Origin: Clostridiales bacterium
GTDB lineage: Bacteria > Bacillota > Clostridia > Tissierellales > Dethiosulfatibacteraceae
NCBI GenBank assembly: GCA_003539375.1
Contig: DPPH01000050.1
Span: forward strand, 6,719 to 12,284
DNA: 5,566 nucleotides
Direction: 5' to 3'
Part shown: in pieces, positions 1-5,566 of the stretch
Layout: each line of letters begins with the position of its first letter
Numbering within the stretch: the first letter of the stretch is position 1
Notes under the pieces: generated by a model
The model's input: the letters and a program-made list of their open reading frames with translations, nothing else
Databases searched by the model: none
Told to the model about the DNA's origin: nothing
Made by a program: the position numbers and the translations under genes

Positions 1-1086
1 GAATGTAGAAGATTAAATATTGAAGTTTTACCTCCTGATATAAACTACAGCGAAGGAAAGTTTATAGTAAAAGAAGGTAAAATTAGATACGGTATGGCTG
101 CAGTTAAAAATGTTGGTTCTGCAGCAATAGAAGAAATAGTAAAGATAAGAAAAGAAAAGGGTAAATTTGAAAGTTTTATCGATTTCTGCGAAAAAGTACC
201 TACTACAGTTTTAAATAAAAGACAGATTGAATCTTTGATTAAAGCGGGAGCTTTTGACAGTACGGGAGCAAAAAGAGCTCAGCTTATGGCCATTTATGAA
301 AAAACCATAGATGGTATCAGTAAACAGAGAAAAAACAACGTAGATGGACAGGTATCTTTATTTGATAGTAATAGTATATCTGAAAAATTTATACCTAGAG
401 ACAATCTGCCAAAGCTAAAAGAATTTAATGAAAAAGTTAAGTTGAATTTAGAAAAGGAAATGCTTGGGATATATCTAAGCGGACATCCTTTATCAGAATT
501 TGAAGAAGTAATAGAAGAAATGAGCAATACAAATAGTTCTGAACTAATGGAATTAAGCCACGAACACAGTGTAGAAATGGATAGAAGACTTTACGATGGA
601 GCAAAGATAAACTTAGGTGGTATAATAATTAAAAAACAAAATAAAGTAACTAGAAATAATAACCTTATGGCATTTGCAACACTAGAAGACTTATATGGGT
701 CTGTAGAACTAATAATATTTCCAAATACCCTGGATAAATACGGAGAGATAATTCAGGAAGATAGTATAGTCTTTGTAGAAGGTAAATTGAGCTACAAAGA
801 AGATGAGAATCCTAAGATTATTTGTGAAAGAATAAAATCTATAAATAAGGACTTGAAGAAAAAAATATATCTAAAAATAGAAAAAGATAAAAATCTTAAA
901 GAAGAAAAAAGAAAAATTGTAAAACTTATAAAAAATTACCCGGGAATGAACGAAGTTTCTGTTTATGTTGAAAAGGATGACAAAAGCTATAAACTACCAA
1001 AAAAATACAGGGGTGATGGATCCAACAAATTGTTTGAAGTCGAGCTTAAAGAAATTTTAGGAAATGATAATGTTGTGATTAAATAA
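1..1086 (+). CDS. dnaE: DNA polymerase III alpha subunit DnaE, C-terminal part (5' end outside window)
   Basis: This is the replicative DNA polymerase catalytic subunit, which copies DNA in the cytoplasm as part of the polymerase III holoenzyme. The frame is open from base 1, and its first residues (ECRRLNIEVLPPDIN) match a conserved stretch of bacterial DnaE, so the gene starts upstream; the ATG at 94 is internal. About 361 residues are present of the roughly 1150 usual for the family, so the PHP and palm/fingers domains are missing from view. Visible parts in order: the region RYGMAAVKNVG and following helix-hairpin-helix segment (window codons 29-80), a sliding-clamp-binding motif QVSLF (codons 117-121), an OB fold (about codons 202-280, starting INLGGIII), and a C-terminal tail ending GNDNVVIK, as in clostridial and Bacillus DnaE. 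No terminator is visible after the stop, so read-through into pfkA is possible. Confidence 0.95.
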   Translation, partial: ECRRLNIEVLPPDINYSEGKFIVKEGKIRYGMAAVKNVGSAAIEEIVKIRKEKGKFESFIDFCEKVPTTVLNKRQIESLIKAGAFDSTGAKRAQLMAIYEKTIDGISKQRKNNVDGQVSLFDSNSISEKFIPRDNLPKLKEFNEKVKLNLEKEMLGIYLSGHPLSEFEEVIEEMSNTNSSELMELSHEHSVEMDRRLYDGAKINLGGIIIKKQNKVTRNNNLMAFATLEDLYGSVELIIFPNTLDKYGEIIQEDSIVFVEGKLSYKEDENPKIICERIKSINKDLKKKIYLKIEKDKNLKEEKRKIVKLIKNYPGMNEVSVYVEKDDKSYKLPKKYRGDGSNKLFEVELKEILGNDNVVIK

Positions 1087-1090
1087 AGAA

Positions 1091-1119
1091 TTTATTTGTA
1101 AGTAAATTTATGATACAAT
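1091..1119 (+). promoter_or_regulatory. Extended -10 sigma-A promoter for pfkA-pyk
   Basis: The -10 element TACAAT (1114-1119) matches TATAAT at 5 of 6 positions and is preceded by TG at 1111-1112, giving an extended -10 (TGnTACAAT). The hexamer at the standard 17-base spacing, TTTATT (1091-1096), is a poor -35, which is normal for extended -10 promoters. Transcription would start near 1125-1127 and give a leader of about 48 bases before the pfkA ATG. The spacer contains a TTGTA...TACAA dyad (1096-1118) that could be an operator. Prediction from sequence only. Confidence 0.6.
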
Positions 1120-1144
1120 AGCAGGGACAAAAAGAATTCAACAG

Positions 1145-1159
1145 GGACTATATAAGTCC
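1145..1159 (+). other. Short leader hairpin just upstream of the pfkA ribosome-binding site
   Basis: GGACT (1145-1149) and AGTCC (1155-1159) are perfect complements separated by a 5-base loop ATATA. The hairpin ends three bases before the Shine-Dalgarno AAGGAGGA (1163-1170) of pfkA. It has no U-tract, so it is not a terminator. It could protect the 5' end of the pfkA-pyk mRNA or serve as a protein-binding site. The motif CAGGGAC also occurs twice here (1122-1128 and 1142-1148), 20 bases apart. Function is not known. Confidence 0.35.
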
Positions 1160-1173
1160 ATAAAGGAGGAATA

Positions 1174-2133
1174 ATGAGAACAATAGGAGTATTAACAAGC
1201 GGTGGAGATGCCCCGGGCATGAACGCTGCAATAAGAGCGGTAGTAAGATACGGAATTTACAATGATATAAATGTACTAGGAATAAAAAAAGGATACAGAG
1301 GACTTATAGATAACGATATGGAGAAAATGGACCTATCTTCTGTTGCGGATATTATTCACAGAGGAGGGACCACATTAGGTACAGCCAGGTGTGAAAAATT
1401 TATGACCAAAGAGGGATTTAATGAAGCTTTAGAGACTATTAAGTACAGAGATATTGATGGTTTGGTTGTAATAGGTGGAGATGGTTCTTTCCGAGGAGCT
1501 AAAGAGTTAAGTGAAGCTGGAGTTAAGACCATAGGTATACCAGGAACCATAGACAATGACTTGGCTTATACAGAGTATACTATTGGATTTAGTACGGCAC
1601 TGGAAACAATCTTAGATGCTGTGACTAAAATAAGAGACACCTCATCTTCTCATGAAAGGACAATAATAATAGAAGTAATGGGAAGAAACTGCGGTGATTT
1701 AGCTCTGTATTCTGGTTTAGCCGGTGGTGCCGAGATGGTATTAATTCCAGAAGCAAAAATAGATATTGAAAATATTGCTGAAAAGATAACCAGCGGTATG
1801 GCTAGAGGAAAGAAACACAGTATAATTCTCTTGGCAGAAGGAGCAGGAGATGCCTACGATATAAGAGATAAAATAAATAAATTTATAGATATACCTATAA
1901 GATGCACAGTCCTTGGGTATATACAAAGAGGAGGTACTCCAGTATCCTACGATAGGCTTTTAGGTAGCAGAATGGGAGCCCAAGCTGTTAAATGTCTTAT
2001 CGAAGGAAATAACAATGTAGTACTTGGAACAAAAGACGGAAAAATATTCCATATGGATATAGAAAAAGCATTAAATATGAAGAAAAAATTTGATAGTGAA
2101 GCATTTGAATTAACAAAGATTCTATCGATTTAG
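1174..2133 (+). CDS. pfkA: ATP-dependent 6-phosphofructokinase
   Basis: PfkA phosphorylates fructose 6-phosphate to fructose 1,6-bisphosphate with ATP, the committed step of glycolysis, as a cytoplasmic tetramer. The protein has 319 residues (E. coli PfkA has 320) and aligns almost without gaps, so E. coli numbering applies. Visible motifs: SGGDAPGMNA (9-18) for ATP, GGDGS (101-105), PGTIDND (123-129) with catalytic Asp127, Arg72, Arg162, MGR (169-171), Glu222, Arg243 and QRGG (251-254). Gly104 and Gly124 mark an ATP rather than a pyrophosphate enzyme. Effector-site residues Arg21, Arg25, Arg154, Glu187, Arg211, Lys213 and Lys214 are kept, so ADP/PEP control is likely; E. coli Arg54 is Leu here. 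The substrate-site residue His249 of E. coli is Tyr. The start is set by AAGGAGGA (1163-1170), 3 bases before the ATG. The gene is tightly linked to pyk downstream. Confidence 0.97.
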   Translation: MRTIGVLTSGGDAPGMNAAIRAVVRYGIYNDINVLGIKKGYRGLIDNDMEKMDLSSVADIIHRGGTTLGTARCEKFMTKEGFNEALETIKYRDIDGLVVIGGDGSFRGAKELSEAGVKTIGIPGTIDNDLAYTEYTIGFSTALETILDAVTKIRDTSSSHERTIIIEVMGRNCGDLALYSGLAGGAEMVLIPEAKIDIENIAEKITSGMARGKKHSIILLAEGAGDAYDIRDKINKFIDIPIRCTVLGYIQRGGTPVSYDRLLGSRMGAQAVKCLIEGNNNVVLGTKDGKIFHMDIEKALNMKKKFDSEAFELTKILSI

Positions 2134-2138
2134 GAGGT
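2132..2138 (+). promoter_or_regulatory. pyk ribosome-binding site overlapping the pfkA stop codon
   Basis: AGGAGGT (2132-2138) is a near-perfect Shine-Dalgarno sequence that shares bases with the pfkA stop TAG (2131-2133) and lies 4 bases before the pyk ATG at 2143. A ribosome terminating on pfkA would sit over this site, so the two genes are co-transcribed and their translation may be coupled. Confidence 0.85.
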
Positions 2139-2142
2139 AGTT

Positions 2143-3900
2143 ATGAGAAAAACTAAGATTGTTTGTACATTAGGGCCGGCAACAGATGATAAGGAAATTT
2201 TGAGGAAACTTATTAAAGCTGGTTTAAATGTAGCTAGATTTAATTTCTCCCACGGTACCCATGAAGAGCAAAAGAAAAGAATGGATATGGTGAAGGAGAT
2301 TTCAAAAGAGATGGGGGTCCATATAGGACTCATGTTGGATACTAAAGGCCCTGAAATTAGAACAGGAGACTTTGAAAACGGAATTGTAAAACTAGATGAA
2401 GACGATGAATACATACTAACATCAAGAGAAATATTAGGAAATCAAAAGGAAGGACATATTCAATATAAAAATCTAGGTAAAGACCTAGATGTGGGAGATG
2501 AAATCCTTATTGATGATGGCTTGATAAGCCTAAGAGTTATAGAAGTAATCAGCAAGGATGATGTGAAATGTAAGGTTTTAAACTCTGGTGAAATAAAGAA
2601 TAAAAAAGGAGTTAATATACCAAACGTCAAGTTAAACTTACCTTCCTTAACTGAAAAAGATAAGAAGGATTTAATTTTCGGTATTAAAAACAATGTAGAT
2701 TTTGTAGCAGCTTCATTTATTAGAAAAAAAGAAGACGTACTGGAAATCAGAAAATTTTTAGAAGATAACGGATGCGATGAAATAGGTATAATTTCAAAGA
2801 TAGAGAATAGAGAAGGTGTAGAAAATATTGATGATATCCTTAGGGTATCAAACGGTATTATGGTAGCTAGAGGAGACCTAGGTGTAGAAATAAAAGCAGA
2901 AGAAGTACCTCTAGTACAAAAGGATATTATCAACAAGTGCAATAAGGTTGGAGAGCCTGTAATAACGGCTACTCAGATGCTTGATTCAATGATAAGGAAT
3001 CCTAGACCTACAAGAGCTGAAGTGAGCGACGTTGCAACAGCTATATTTGAAGGTTCTGATGCTATAATGCTTTCTGGAGAAACAGCAGCAGGAAAATATC
3101 CAGTAGAGGCCGTAGAAACTATGGTAAACATAGCATGTAGAATTGAAAATTCCCTAGATTATGAAGAAATTTTCAGGGCTAAGTCGGATATTTCAGATAA
3201 TACTATTACCAATGCAATTAGTGTAGCAACCTGTAGAACTACATTATCTTTAGAAGCATCAGCAATTATTACAGCAACTTCTTCAGGCTATACTGCAAGA
3301 GAGGTATCAAAATTTAGACCTAAGGTACCTATTATAGCGGCAACTCACTCTGATAAGGTTATGAGAAGGATGTCCCTAGTTTGGGGAGCTTACCCTATAA
3401 AAATAGATAAGGTTAAGTCTACTGATGAGGTCATCGATTACTCTGTAAGCGAGGCTTTAGAAAAAGGATACTTAAACAACGGAGATTTAGTTGTTGTAAC
3501 AGCTGGAGTTCCAGTAGGAATAGCAGGAAGTACCAACCTTATTAAGGTTCATGTAGTAAGTGAACTTTTATTTAAAGGAGTAGGTGCAGGAAAGAAGACT
3601 ATATATGGAAAAGCAGTTGTCGGTAAAACAGCGGAAGAAATAGATAAAAAGTTTAATGAAGGAGACATAATTATTACAAATATGACGGAAAAAGACATGG
3701 TTCCTTTTATGGAAAAAGCAAGTGCTGTTATTACTACTGAAGGAGGTCTTACTTCTCACGCCTTTATAGCCGGCATGAATCTAGGCTTAGAAGTAGTAGT
3801 AGGCTTTGATAAAGCTTTTGAAGAAATAGAAGATGGAGAATTTTTGACCGTGAATGGTAGAAGAGGAGTAATATACAGAGGAGAAGCAAGAGTTTTATAA
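2143..3900 (+). CDS. pyk: Pyruvate kinase with C-terminal PEP-utilizer domain
   Basis: Pyruvate kinase transfers phosphate from phosphoenolpyruvate to ADP, giving pyruvate and ATP as the last step of glycolysis in the cytoplasm. The 585 residues split into the catalytic barrel with inserted B domain (about 1-340), the regulatory C domain (about 350-475) and an extra domain (about 485-585). Active-site residues seen: Arg32, Asn34 and Ser36 in ARFNFSHG, DTKGPEIRTG (66-75), Lys219 and Glu221 in ISKIENREG, Asp245 in MVARGDLGVEI, and Thr277 in TATQMLDSM. Glu71 is the residue that marks K+-dependent enzymes (Lys marks K+-independent ones). The extra domain contains GGLTSH (534-539), the phosphohistidine-type motif of PEP synthase and PEP-PTS enzyme I. 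The same extension is known in Bacillus and Geobacillus pyruvate kinases, where it is not thought to carry a separate catalytic activity. Second gene of the pfkA-pyk operon; no terminator is seen after it. Confidence 0.97.
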   Translation: MRKTKIVCTLGPATDDKEILRKLIKAGLNVARFNFSHGTHEEQKKRMDMVKEISKEMGVHIGLMLDTKGPEIRTGDFENGIVKLDEDDEYILTSREILGNQKEGHIQYKNLGKDLDVGDEILIDDGLISLRVIEVISKDDVKCKVLNSGEIKNKKGVNIPNVKLNLPSLTEKDKKDLIFGIKNNVDFVAASFIRKKEDVLEIRKFLEDNGCDEIGIISKIENREGVENIDDILRVSNGIMVARGDLGVEIKAEEVPLVQKDIINKCNKVGEPVITATQMLDSMIRNPRPTRAEVSDVATAIFEGSDAIMLSGETAAGKYPVEAVETMVNIACRIENSLDYEEIFRAKSDISDNTITNAISVATCRTTLSLEASAIITATSSGYTAREVSKFRPKVPIIAATHSDKVMRRMSLVWGAYPIKIDKVKSTDEVIDYSVSEALEKGYLNNGDLVVVTAGVPVGIAGSTNLIKVHVVSELLFKGVGAGKKTIYGKAVVGKTAEEIDKKFNEGDIIITNMTEKDMVPFMEKASAVITTEGGLTSHAFIAGMNLGLEVVVGFDKAFEEIEDGEFLTVNGRRGVIYRGEARVL

Positions 3901-3939
3901 ATATTCGAATTTTAAATAGGTGACTTTCATGAATACCCA

Positions 3940-3968
3940 TTGAAAAATATGTAAATAAGTAGTATCAT
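3940..3968 (+). promoter_or_regulatory. Sigma-A promoter for the aminotransferase gene
   Basis: The -35 hexamer TTGAAA (3940-3945) and -10 hexamer TATCAT (3963-3968) each match consensus at 5 of 6 positions with the ideal 17-base spacer. Transcription would start near 3975, leaving a leader of about 22 bases with the Shine-Dalgarno AAGAGGTGAT (3984-3993) before the ATG at 3997. The aminotransferase gene can therefore be expressed apart from pyk, although read-through from pyk is not excluded because no terminator is visible in the 96-base gap. Confidence 0.65.
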
Positions 3969-3996
3969 TTAATAAATAAAAATAAGAGGTGATATA

Positions 3997-5235
3997 ATGG
4001 CAACATTAATGGTAGGAGAACACGGCAAGTGGCCTGCTAAAAGCGACCCAATATTTATGATAGCAGGAAAGGCAGCAGAAGCTAAGGAAAAATACGGTGC
4101 TGATAAGGTTATAAACTCAACATTAGGAGCTTTAATGGAAGATGATGGAAGTTTAGTGGCTTTTGATTCAGTATACTCAACACTTAAAAATTTAGATAAT
4201 GCTGAGATAGCGGCTTACGCACCAATTCAGGGAACAAAAGAATTTTTAGAAGCAGCTGAAGAAAATTGTTTTGGTAAATATAGACCCGATGCTTACATAA
4301 GAGCAGTTGCGACACCAGGAGGAACTGGAGGAGTAAAACAGGCTGTATGGAATTATACAAACCCTGGAGATAGTATTCTTACAACAAACTGGTACTGGTC
4401 GCCGTACAACACCATTACAGAAGAAATAGATAGAGGCGTTGAAACCTTTGATATATTTGATGAAGATGGAAACTATAACTTAAAAGGATTGAAGGAAAAA
4501 TCATCAGACTTACTAGAAAAACAGAAAAGACTTTTACTAGTACTTAATACACCGGCTCATAATCCTACTGGATACAGCGTATCCGACGATGAATGGGACC
4601 AAATAATAGGGTTTTTAAAAGAAAAGGCAGAAAACAAGGAAAATAAAATAACAGTTTTAGTAGATGCTGCTTATATTGAATTTGCTGGAGAAAAGGATGA
4701 AAGAAAAAAATTCTTCAAGAAATTCACAAATCTTCCTGACAATTTGTTTATCATAGTTGCATTCAGTACATCAAAAAGCCATACTATGTACGGACTTAGA
4801 AGTGGTGCTGTAATAGGGATTTCAAGCAATGAAGAAATAGTTGAAGAATTCTATTATGCCTGCCTACACACTGCAAGAGCAAACTGGTCAAACGGTACAA
4901 GAGGAGCTATGGCAACTGTAGCAAAGATAACTAATGATGATCAACTTAGAAATCAATATGAAGAAGAAAAAAGCAAATATAAAAAACTATTAAGGAAAAG
5001 GGCGGAAGCTTTTGTAGAAGAAGCTGAAAAGGTAGGATTGGATATACTACCTTATAGAGATGGATTTTTTGTAAGTATTCCATGTGAGGACCCTCAAGGA
5101 GCAAGTCAAAAGCTAATGGAAGAAAATATTTTCGTAGTTCCTTTACAAAAAGGATTAAGATTCGCTATTTGTGCAGTTTCAGAAGAAAAATGTAAAACAG
5201 CTCCAGAAAAAATAAAAAAAGTATTAGATAAATAA
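3997..5235 (+). CDS. PLP-dependent aspartate/aromatic-type aminotransferase (class I, AspC/TyrB-like)
   Basis: This is a cytoplasmic pyridoxal-phosphate enzyme that moves amino groups between an amino acid and a 2-oxo acid, probably with glutamate/2-oxoglutarate as one pair. The 412 residues follow the E. coli AspC layout: Tyr74 in AAYAPIQG, TPGGTG (106-111) for the PLP phosphate, Trp134, Asn189 in NTPAHNPTG (184-192), Asp223 and Tyr226 in VDAAY, Schiff-base Lys260 in FSTSKSHTMYG, Arg268, and Arg388 for the substrate alpha-carboxylate. Arg294 in RANWSN lines up with AspC Arg292 (RANYSN), which binds side-chain carboxylates, so a dicarboxylic or dual aspartate/aromatic specificity fits. The sequence does not settle which substrate is used, so no symbol is given. 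The start is chosen for the Shine-Dalgarno AAGAGGTGAT just upstream; Met5 is a less likely alternative. The gene has its own promoter and a terminator, so it is probably monocistronic. Confidence 0.9.
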   Translation: MATLMVGEHGKWPAKSDPIFMIAGKAAEAKEKYGADKVINSTLGALMEDDGSLVAFDSVYSTLKNLDNAEIAAYAPIQGTKEFLEAAEENCFGKYRPDAYIRAVATPGGTGGVKQAVWNYTNPGDSILTTNWYWSPYNTITEEIDRGVETFDIFDEDGNYNLKGLKEKSSDLLEKQKRLLLVLNTPAHNPTGYSVSDDEWDQIIGFLKEKAENKENKITVLVDAAYIEFAGEKDERKKFFKKFTNLPDNLFIIVAFSTSKSHTMYGLRSGAVIGISSNEEIVEEFYYACLHTARANWSNGTRGAMATVAKITNDDQLRNQYEEEKSKYKKLLRKRAEAFVEEAEKVGLDILPYRDGFFVSIPCEDPQGASQKLMEENIFVVPLQKGLRFAICAVSEEKCKTAPEKIKKVLDK

Positions 5236-5242
5236 GACTAAC

Positions 5243-5289
5243 AAGGTTACCTGTAAATTTGTAAATTAATTTAATGGGTAACCTTTTTT
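5243..5289 (+). terminator. Rho-independent terminator after the aminotransferase gene
   Basis: AAGGTTACC (5243-5251) pairs perfectly with GGTAACCTT (5277-5285), a 9-base-pair stem running into a T-tract (5284-5289). The intervening sequence can form a second AT-rich stem, TAAATT (5254-5259) with AATTTA (5268-5273). It starts 7 bases after the stop codon and separates the aminotransferase transcript from tdh. In the opposite direction the T-run is broken, so it is mainly a + strand terminator. Confidence 0.9.
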
Positions 5290-5298
5290 AACCCAGAG

Positions 5299-5321
5299 TT
5301 TGTTCGCAATAAAAGAACAAA
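5299..5321. repeat. Perfect 7-bp inverted repeat upstream of the tdh promoter
   Basis: TTTGTTC (5299-5305) and GAACAAA (5315-5321) are perfect complements with a 9-base spacer. The repeat lies between the upstream terminator and the -35 of tdh, 15 bases before that hexamer. There is no T-tract after it, so it is not a terminator. Position and symmetry suit a regulator-binding site, but no known operator consensus is matched clearly. Confidence 0.45.
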
Positions 5322-5323
5322 AG

Positions 5324-5359
5324 CTACTGTTTGTAATTGACAAGTAAACATATCAGTAG
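5324..5359. repeat. Inverted repeat enclosing the tdh -35 region
   Basis: CTACTG (5324-5329) and CAGTAG (5354-5359) are perfect complements 24 bases apart. They enclose the -35 TTGACA and the right arm abuts the -10. Smaller complements are nested inside: TGTTT (5328-5332) with AAACA (5346-5350), and TTGT (5331-5334) with ACAA (5340-5343). A repressor on this dyad would block the promoter. In AT-rich DNA short repeats arise easily, so this is tentative. Confidence 0.3.
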
Positions 5360-5365
5360 TAAAAT
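5337..5365 (+). promoter_or_regulatory. Strong sigma-A promoter for tdh
   Basis: The -35 is a perfect TTGACA (5337-5342), followed after 17 bases by TAAAAT (5360-5365), 5 of 6 to consensus. A perfect TATAAT (5365-5370) overlaps its end but would sit 22 bases from the -35, too far for normal use with it. Transcription would start near 5372, giving a short leader of about 19 bases that carries only the ribosome-binding site. Confidence 0.75.
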
Positions 5366-5378
5366 ATAATAAAAAAGT

Positions 5379-5385
5379 AGGAGGG
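5379..5385 (+). promoter_or_regulatory. tdh ribosome-binding site that fixes the start codon
   Basis: AGGAGGG (5379-5385) lies 5 bases before ATG 5391. Two later in-frame ATGs (5400 and 5403) are 14 and 17 bases away, too far for good initiation. ATG 5403 aligns with the E. coli Tdh start, but spacing favours 5391, which adds four N-terminal residues. Confidence 0.8.
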
Positions 5386-5390
5386 ATTTT

Positions 5391-5566
5391 ATGGCTGAAA
5401 TGATGGATGCTTTAGTAAAAAAATATCCAAAAGAAGGAATATGGATGGAAAAAGTGCCGGTACCGGAGTTAAAATACGGTGAAGTACTTGTTAAAATCCA
5501 TAAAACTTCTATATGCGGAACGGATGTACATATATACGATTGGAACGAGTGGGCTCAGGAAACTAT
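5391..5566 (+). CDS. tdh: L-threonine 3-dehydrogenase, N-terminal part (3' end outside window)
   Basis: Tdh is a zinc-dependent medium-chain dehydrogenase that oxidises L-threonine with NAD+ to 2-amino-3-oxobutyrate in the cytoplasm. Its usual partner Kbl then splits this with CoA to glycine and acetyl-CoA. Only the first 58 residues are present of about 345 expected; the frame is open to the window edge. The segment EGIWM...VPVPEL and the stretch ICGTDVHIYDWNEWAQ (41-56) match E. coli Tdh closely. Cys42 corresponds to zinc ligand Cys38, with Thr44, Asp45 and His47 matching the neighbouring residues of the catalytic site. The tryptophan-rich DWNEW is characteristic of threonine dehydrogenases rather than other zinc alcohol dehydrogenases, although sorbitol/butanediol dehydrogenase relatives cannot be wholly excluded from 58 residues. 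It has its own promoter, separated from the aminotransferase by a terminator. Whether kbl follows cannot be seen. Confidence 0.9.
   Translation, partial: MAEMMDALVKKYPKEGIWMEKVPVPELKYGEVLVKIHKTSICGTDVHIYDWNEWAQET

Noticed and set aside
94..96. ATG at 94 as the start of a separate 330-residue gene
   Set aside because: The frame is open back to base 1 and the upstream codons read as conserved DnaE sequence, with no ribosome-binding site before 94. It is an internal Met of dnaE.
1089..1108. AATTTA/TAAATT inverted repeat as a dnaE terminator
   Set aside because: The stem is entirely A-T, short, and not followed by a T-tract. It overlaps the pfkA promoter instead.
2460..2942. 160-codon open frame on the minus strand
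   Set aside because: It lies opposite the most conserved part of pyk, has a low-complexity Ser/Ile/Phe-rich product, and is a shadow of the real gene. The shorter minus-strand frames in dnaE, pfkA and pyk are the same.
3903..3945. Weak palindromes after pyk (ATTCGAAT; TTTCA/TGAAA) as a terminator
   Set aside because: The stems are 4-5 bp with no T-run after them on the + strand, so no intrinsic terminator can be supported.
5299..5321. Rex (redox repressor) operator upstream of tdh
   Set aside because: The arms resemble TTGTT...AACAA, but the spacing and inner bases differ from the 18-bp TTGTTAA-N4-TTAACAA form. The match is not good enough to name the regulator.
5236..5390. Riboswitch or T-box leader before tdh
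   Set aside because: The predicted start of transcription lies only about 19 bases before the ATG, and the hairpin in the gap is the terminator of the preceding gene. There is no room for an aptamer or T-box motif.
1..5566. Mobile element, CRISPR, defence or other novel system
   Set aside because: Every coding region belongs to a well-known housekeeping or catabolic family in the same orientation, gaps are all under 160 bases, and no transposase, integrase, spaced repeats or unusual composition is visible.

Overview
This is an ordinary chromosomal stretch from an AT-rich, low-GC Gram-positive anaerobe. The best guess is a clostridium-like or Tissierellia-like Firmicute. The evidence is the dnaE-pfkA-pyk gene order, strong Shine-Dalgarno sites (AGGAGG), heavy use of AGA and ATA codons, a pyruvate kinase with the extra C-terminal PEP-utilizer domain typical of Bacillus and clostridial enzymes, and amino-acid catabolic genes next to glycolysis. 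The species cannot be fixed from the sequence.

All genes lie on the + strand. Positions 1-1086 hold the C-terminal third of dnaE (replicative DNA polymerase III alpha subunit). This part carries the helix-hairpin-helix region, a sliding-clamp-binding motif, the OB fold and the C-terminal tail. An 87-base gap with an extended -10 promoter leads into pfkA (1174-2133, ATP-dependent 6-phosphofructokinase). After only 9 bases comes pyk (2143-3900, pyruvate kinase), whose ribosome-binding site overlaps the pfkA stop codon. These two genes encode key ATP-linked control steps of glycolysis and form a tight operon. A 96-base gap with a good sigma-A promoter precedes an aspartate/aromatic-type PLP aminotransferase (3997-5235), which ends in a clear intrinsic terminator. 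A separate, near-consensus promoter then drives the start of tdh (5391 to the window edge, L-threonine 3-dehydrogenase), with two inverted repeats next to or around that promoter.

Together the window joins replication, glycolysis and amino-acid catabolism. Phosphofructokinase and pyruvate kinase carry carbon to pyruvate. The aminotransferase links amino acids to 2-oxo acids through glutamate/2-oxoglutarate. Threonine dehydrogenase would feed threonine carbon toward glycine and acetyl-CoA if its usual partner kbl lies downstream. I found no mobile element, CRISPR array, RNA gene, riboswitch or gene of unknown family, and nothing that looks like an undescribed system. The points worth a second look are small: dyad structures at promoters, a 4-codon reading frame with a good ribosome-binding site, and a Tyr in place of the active-site His249 in PfkA.
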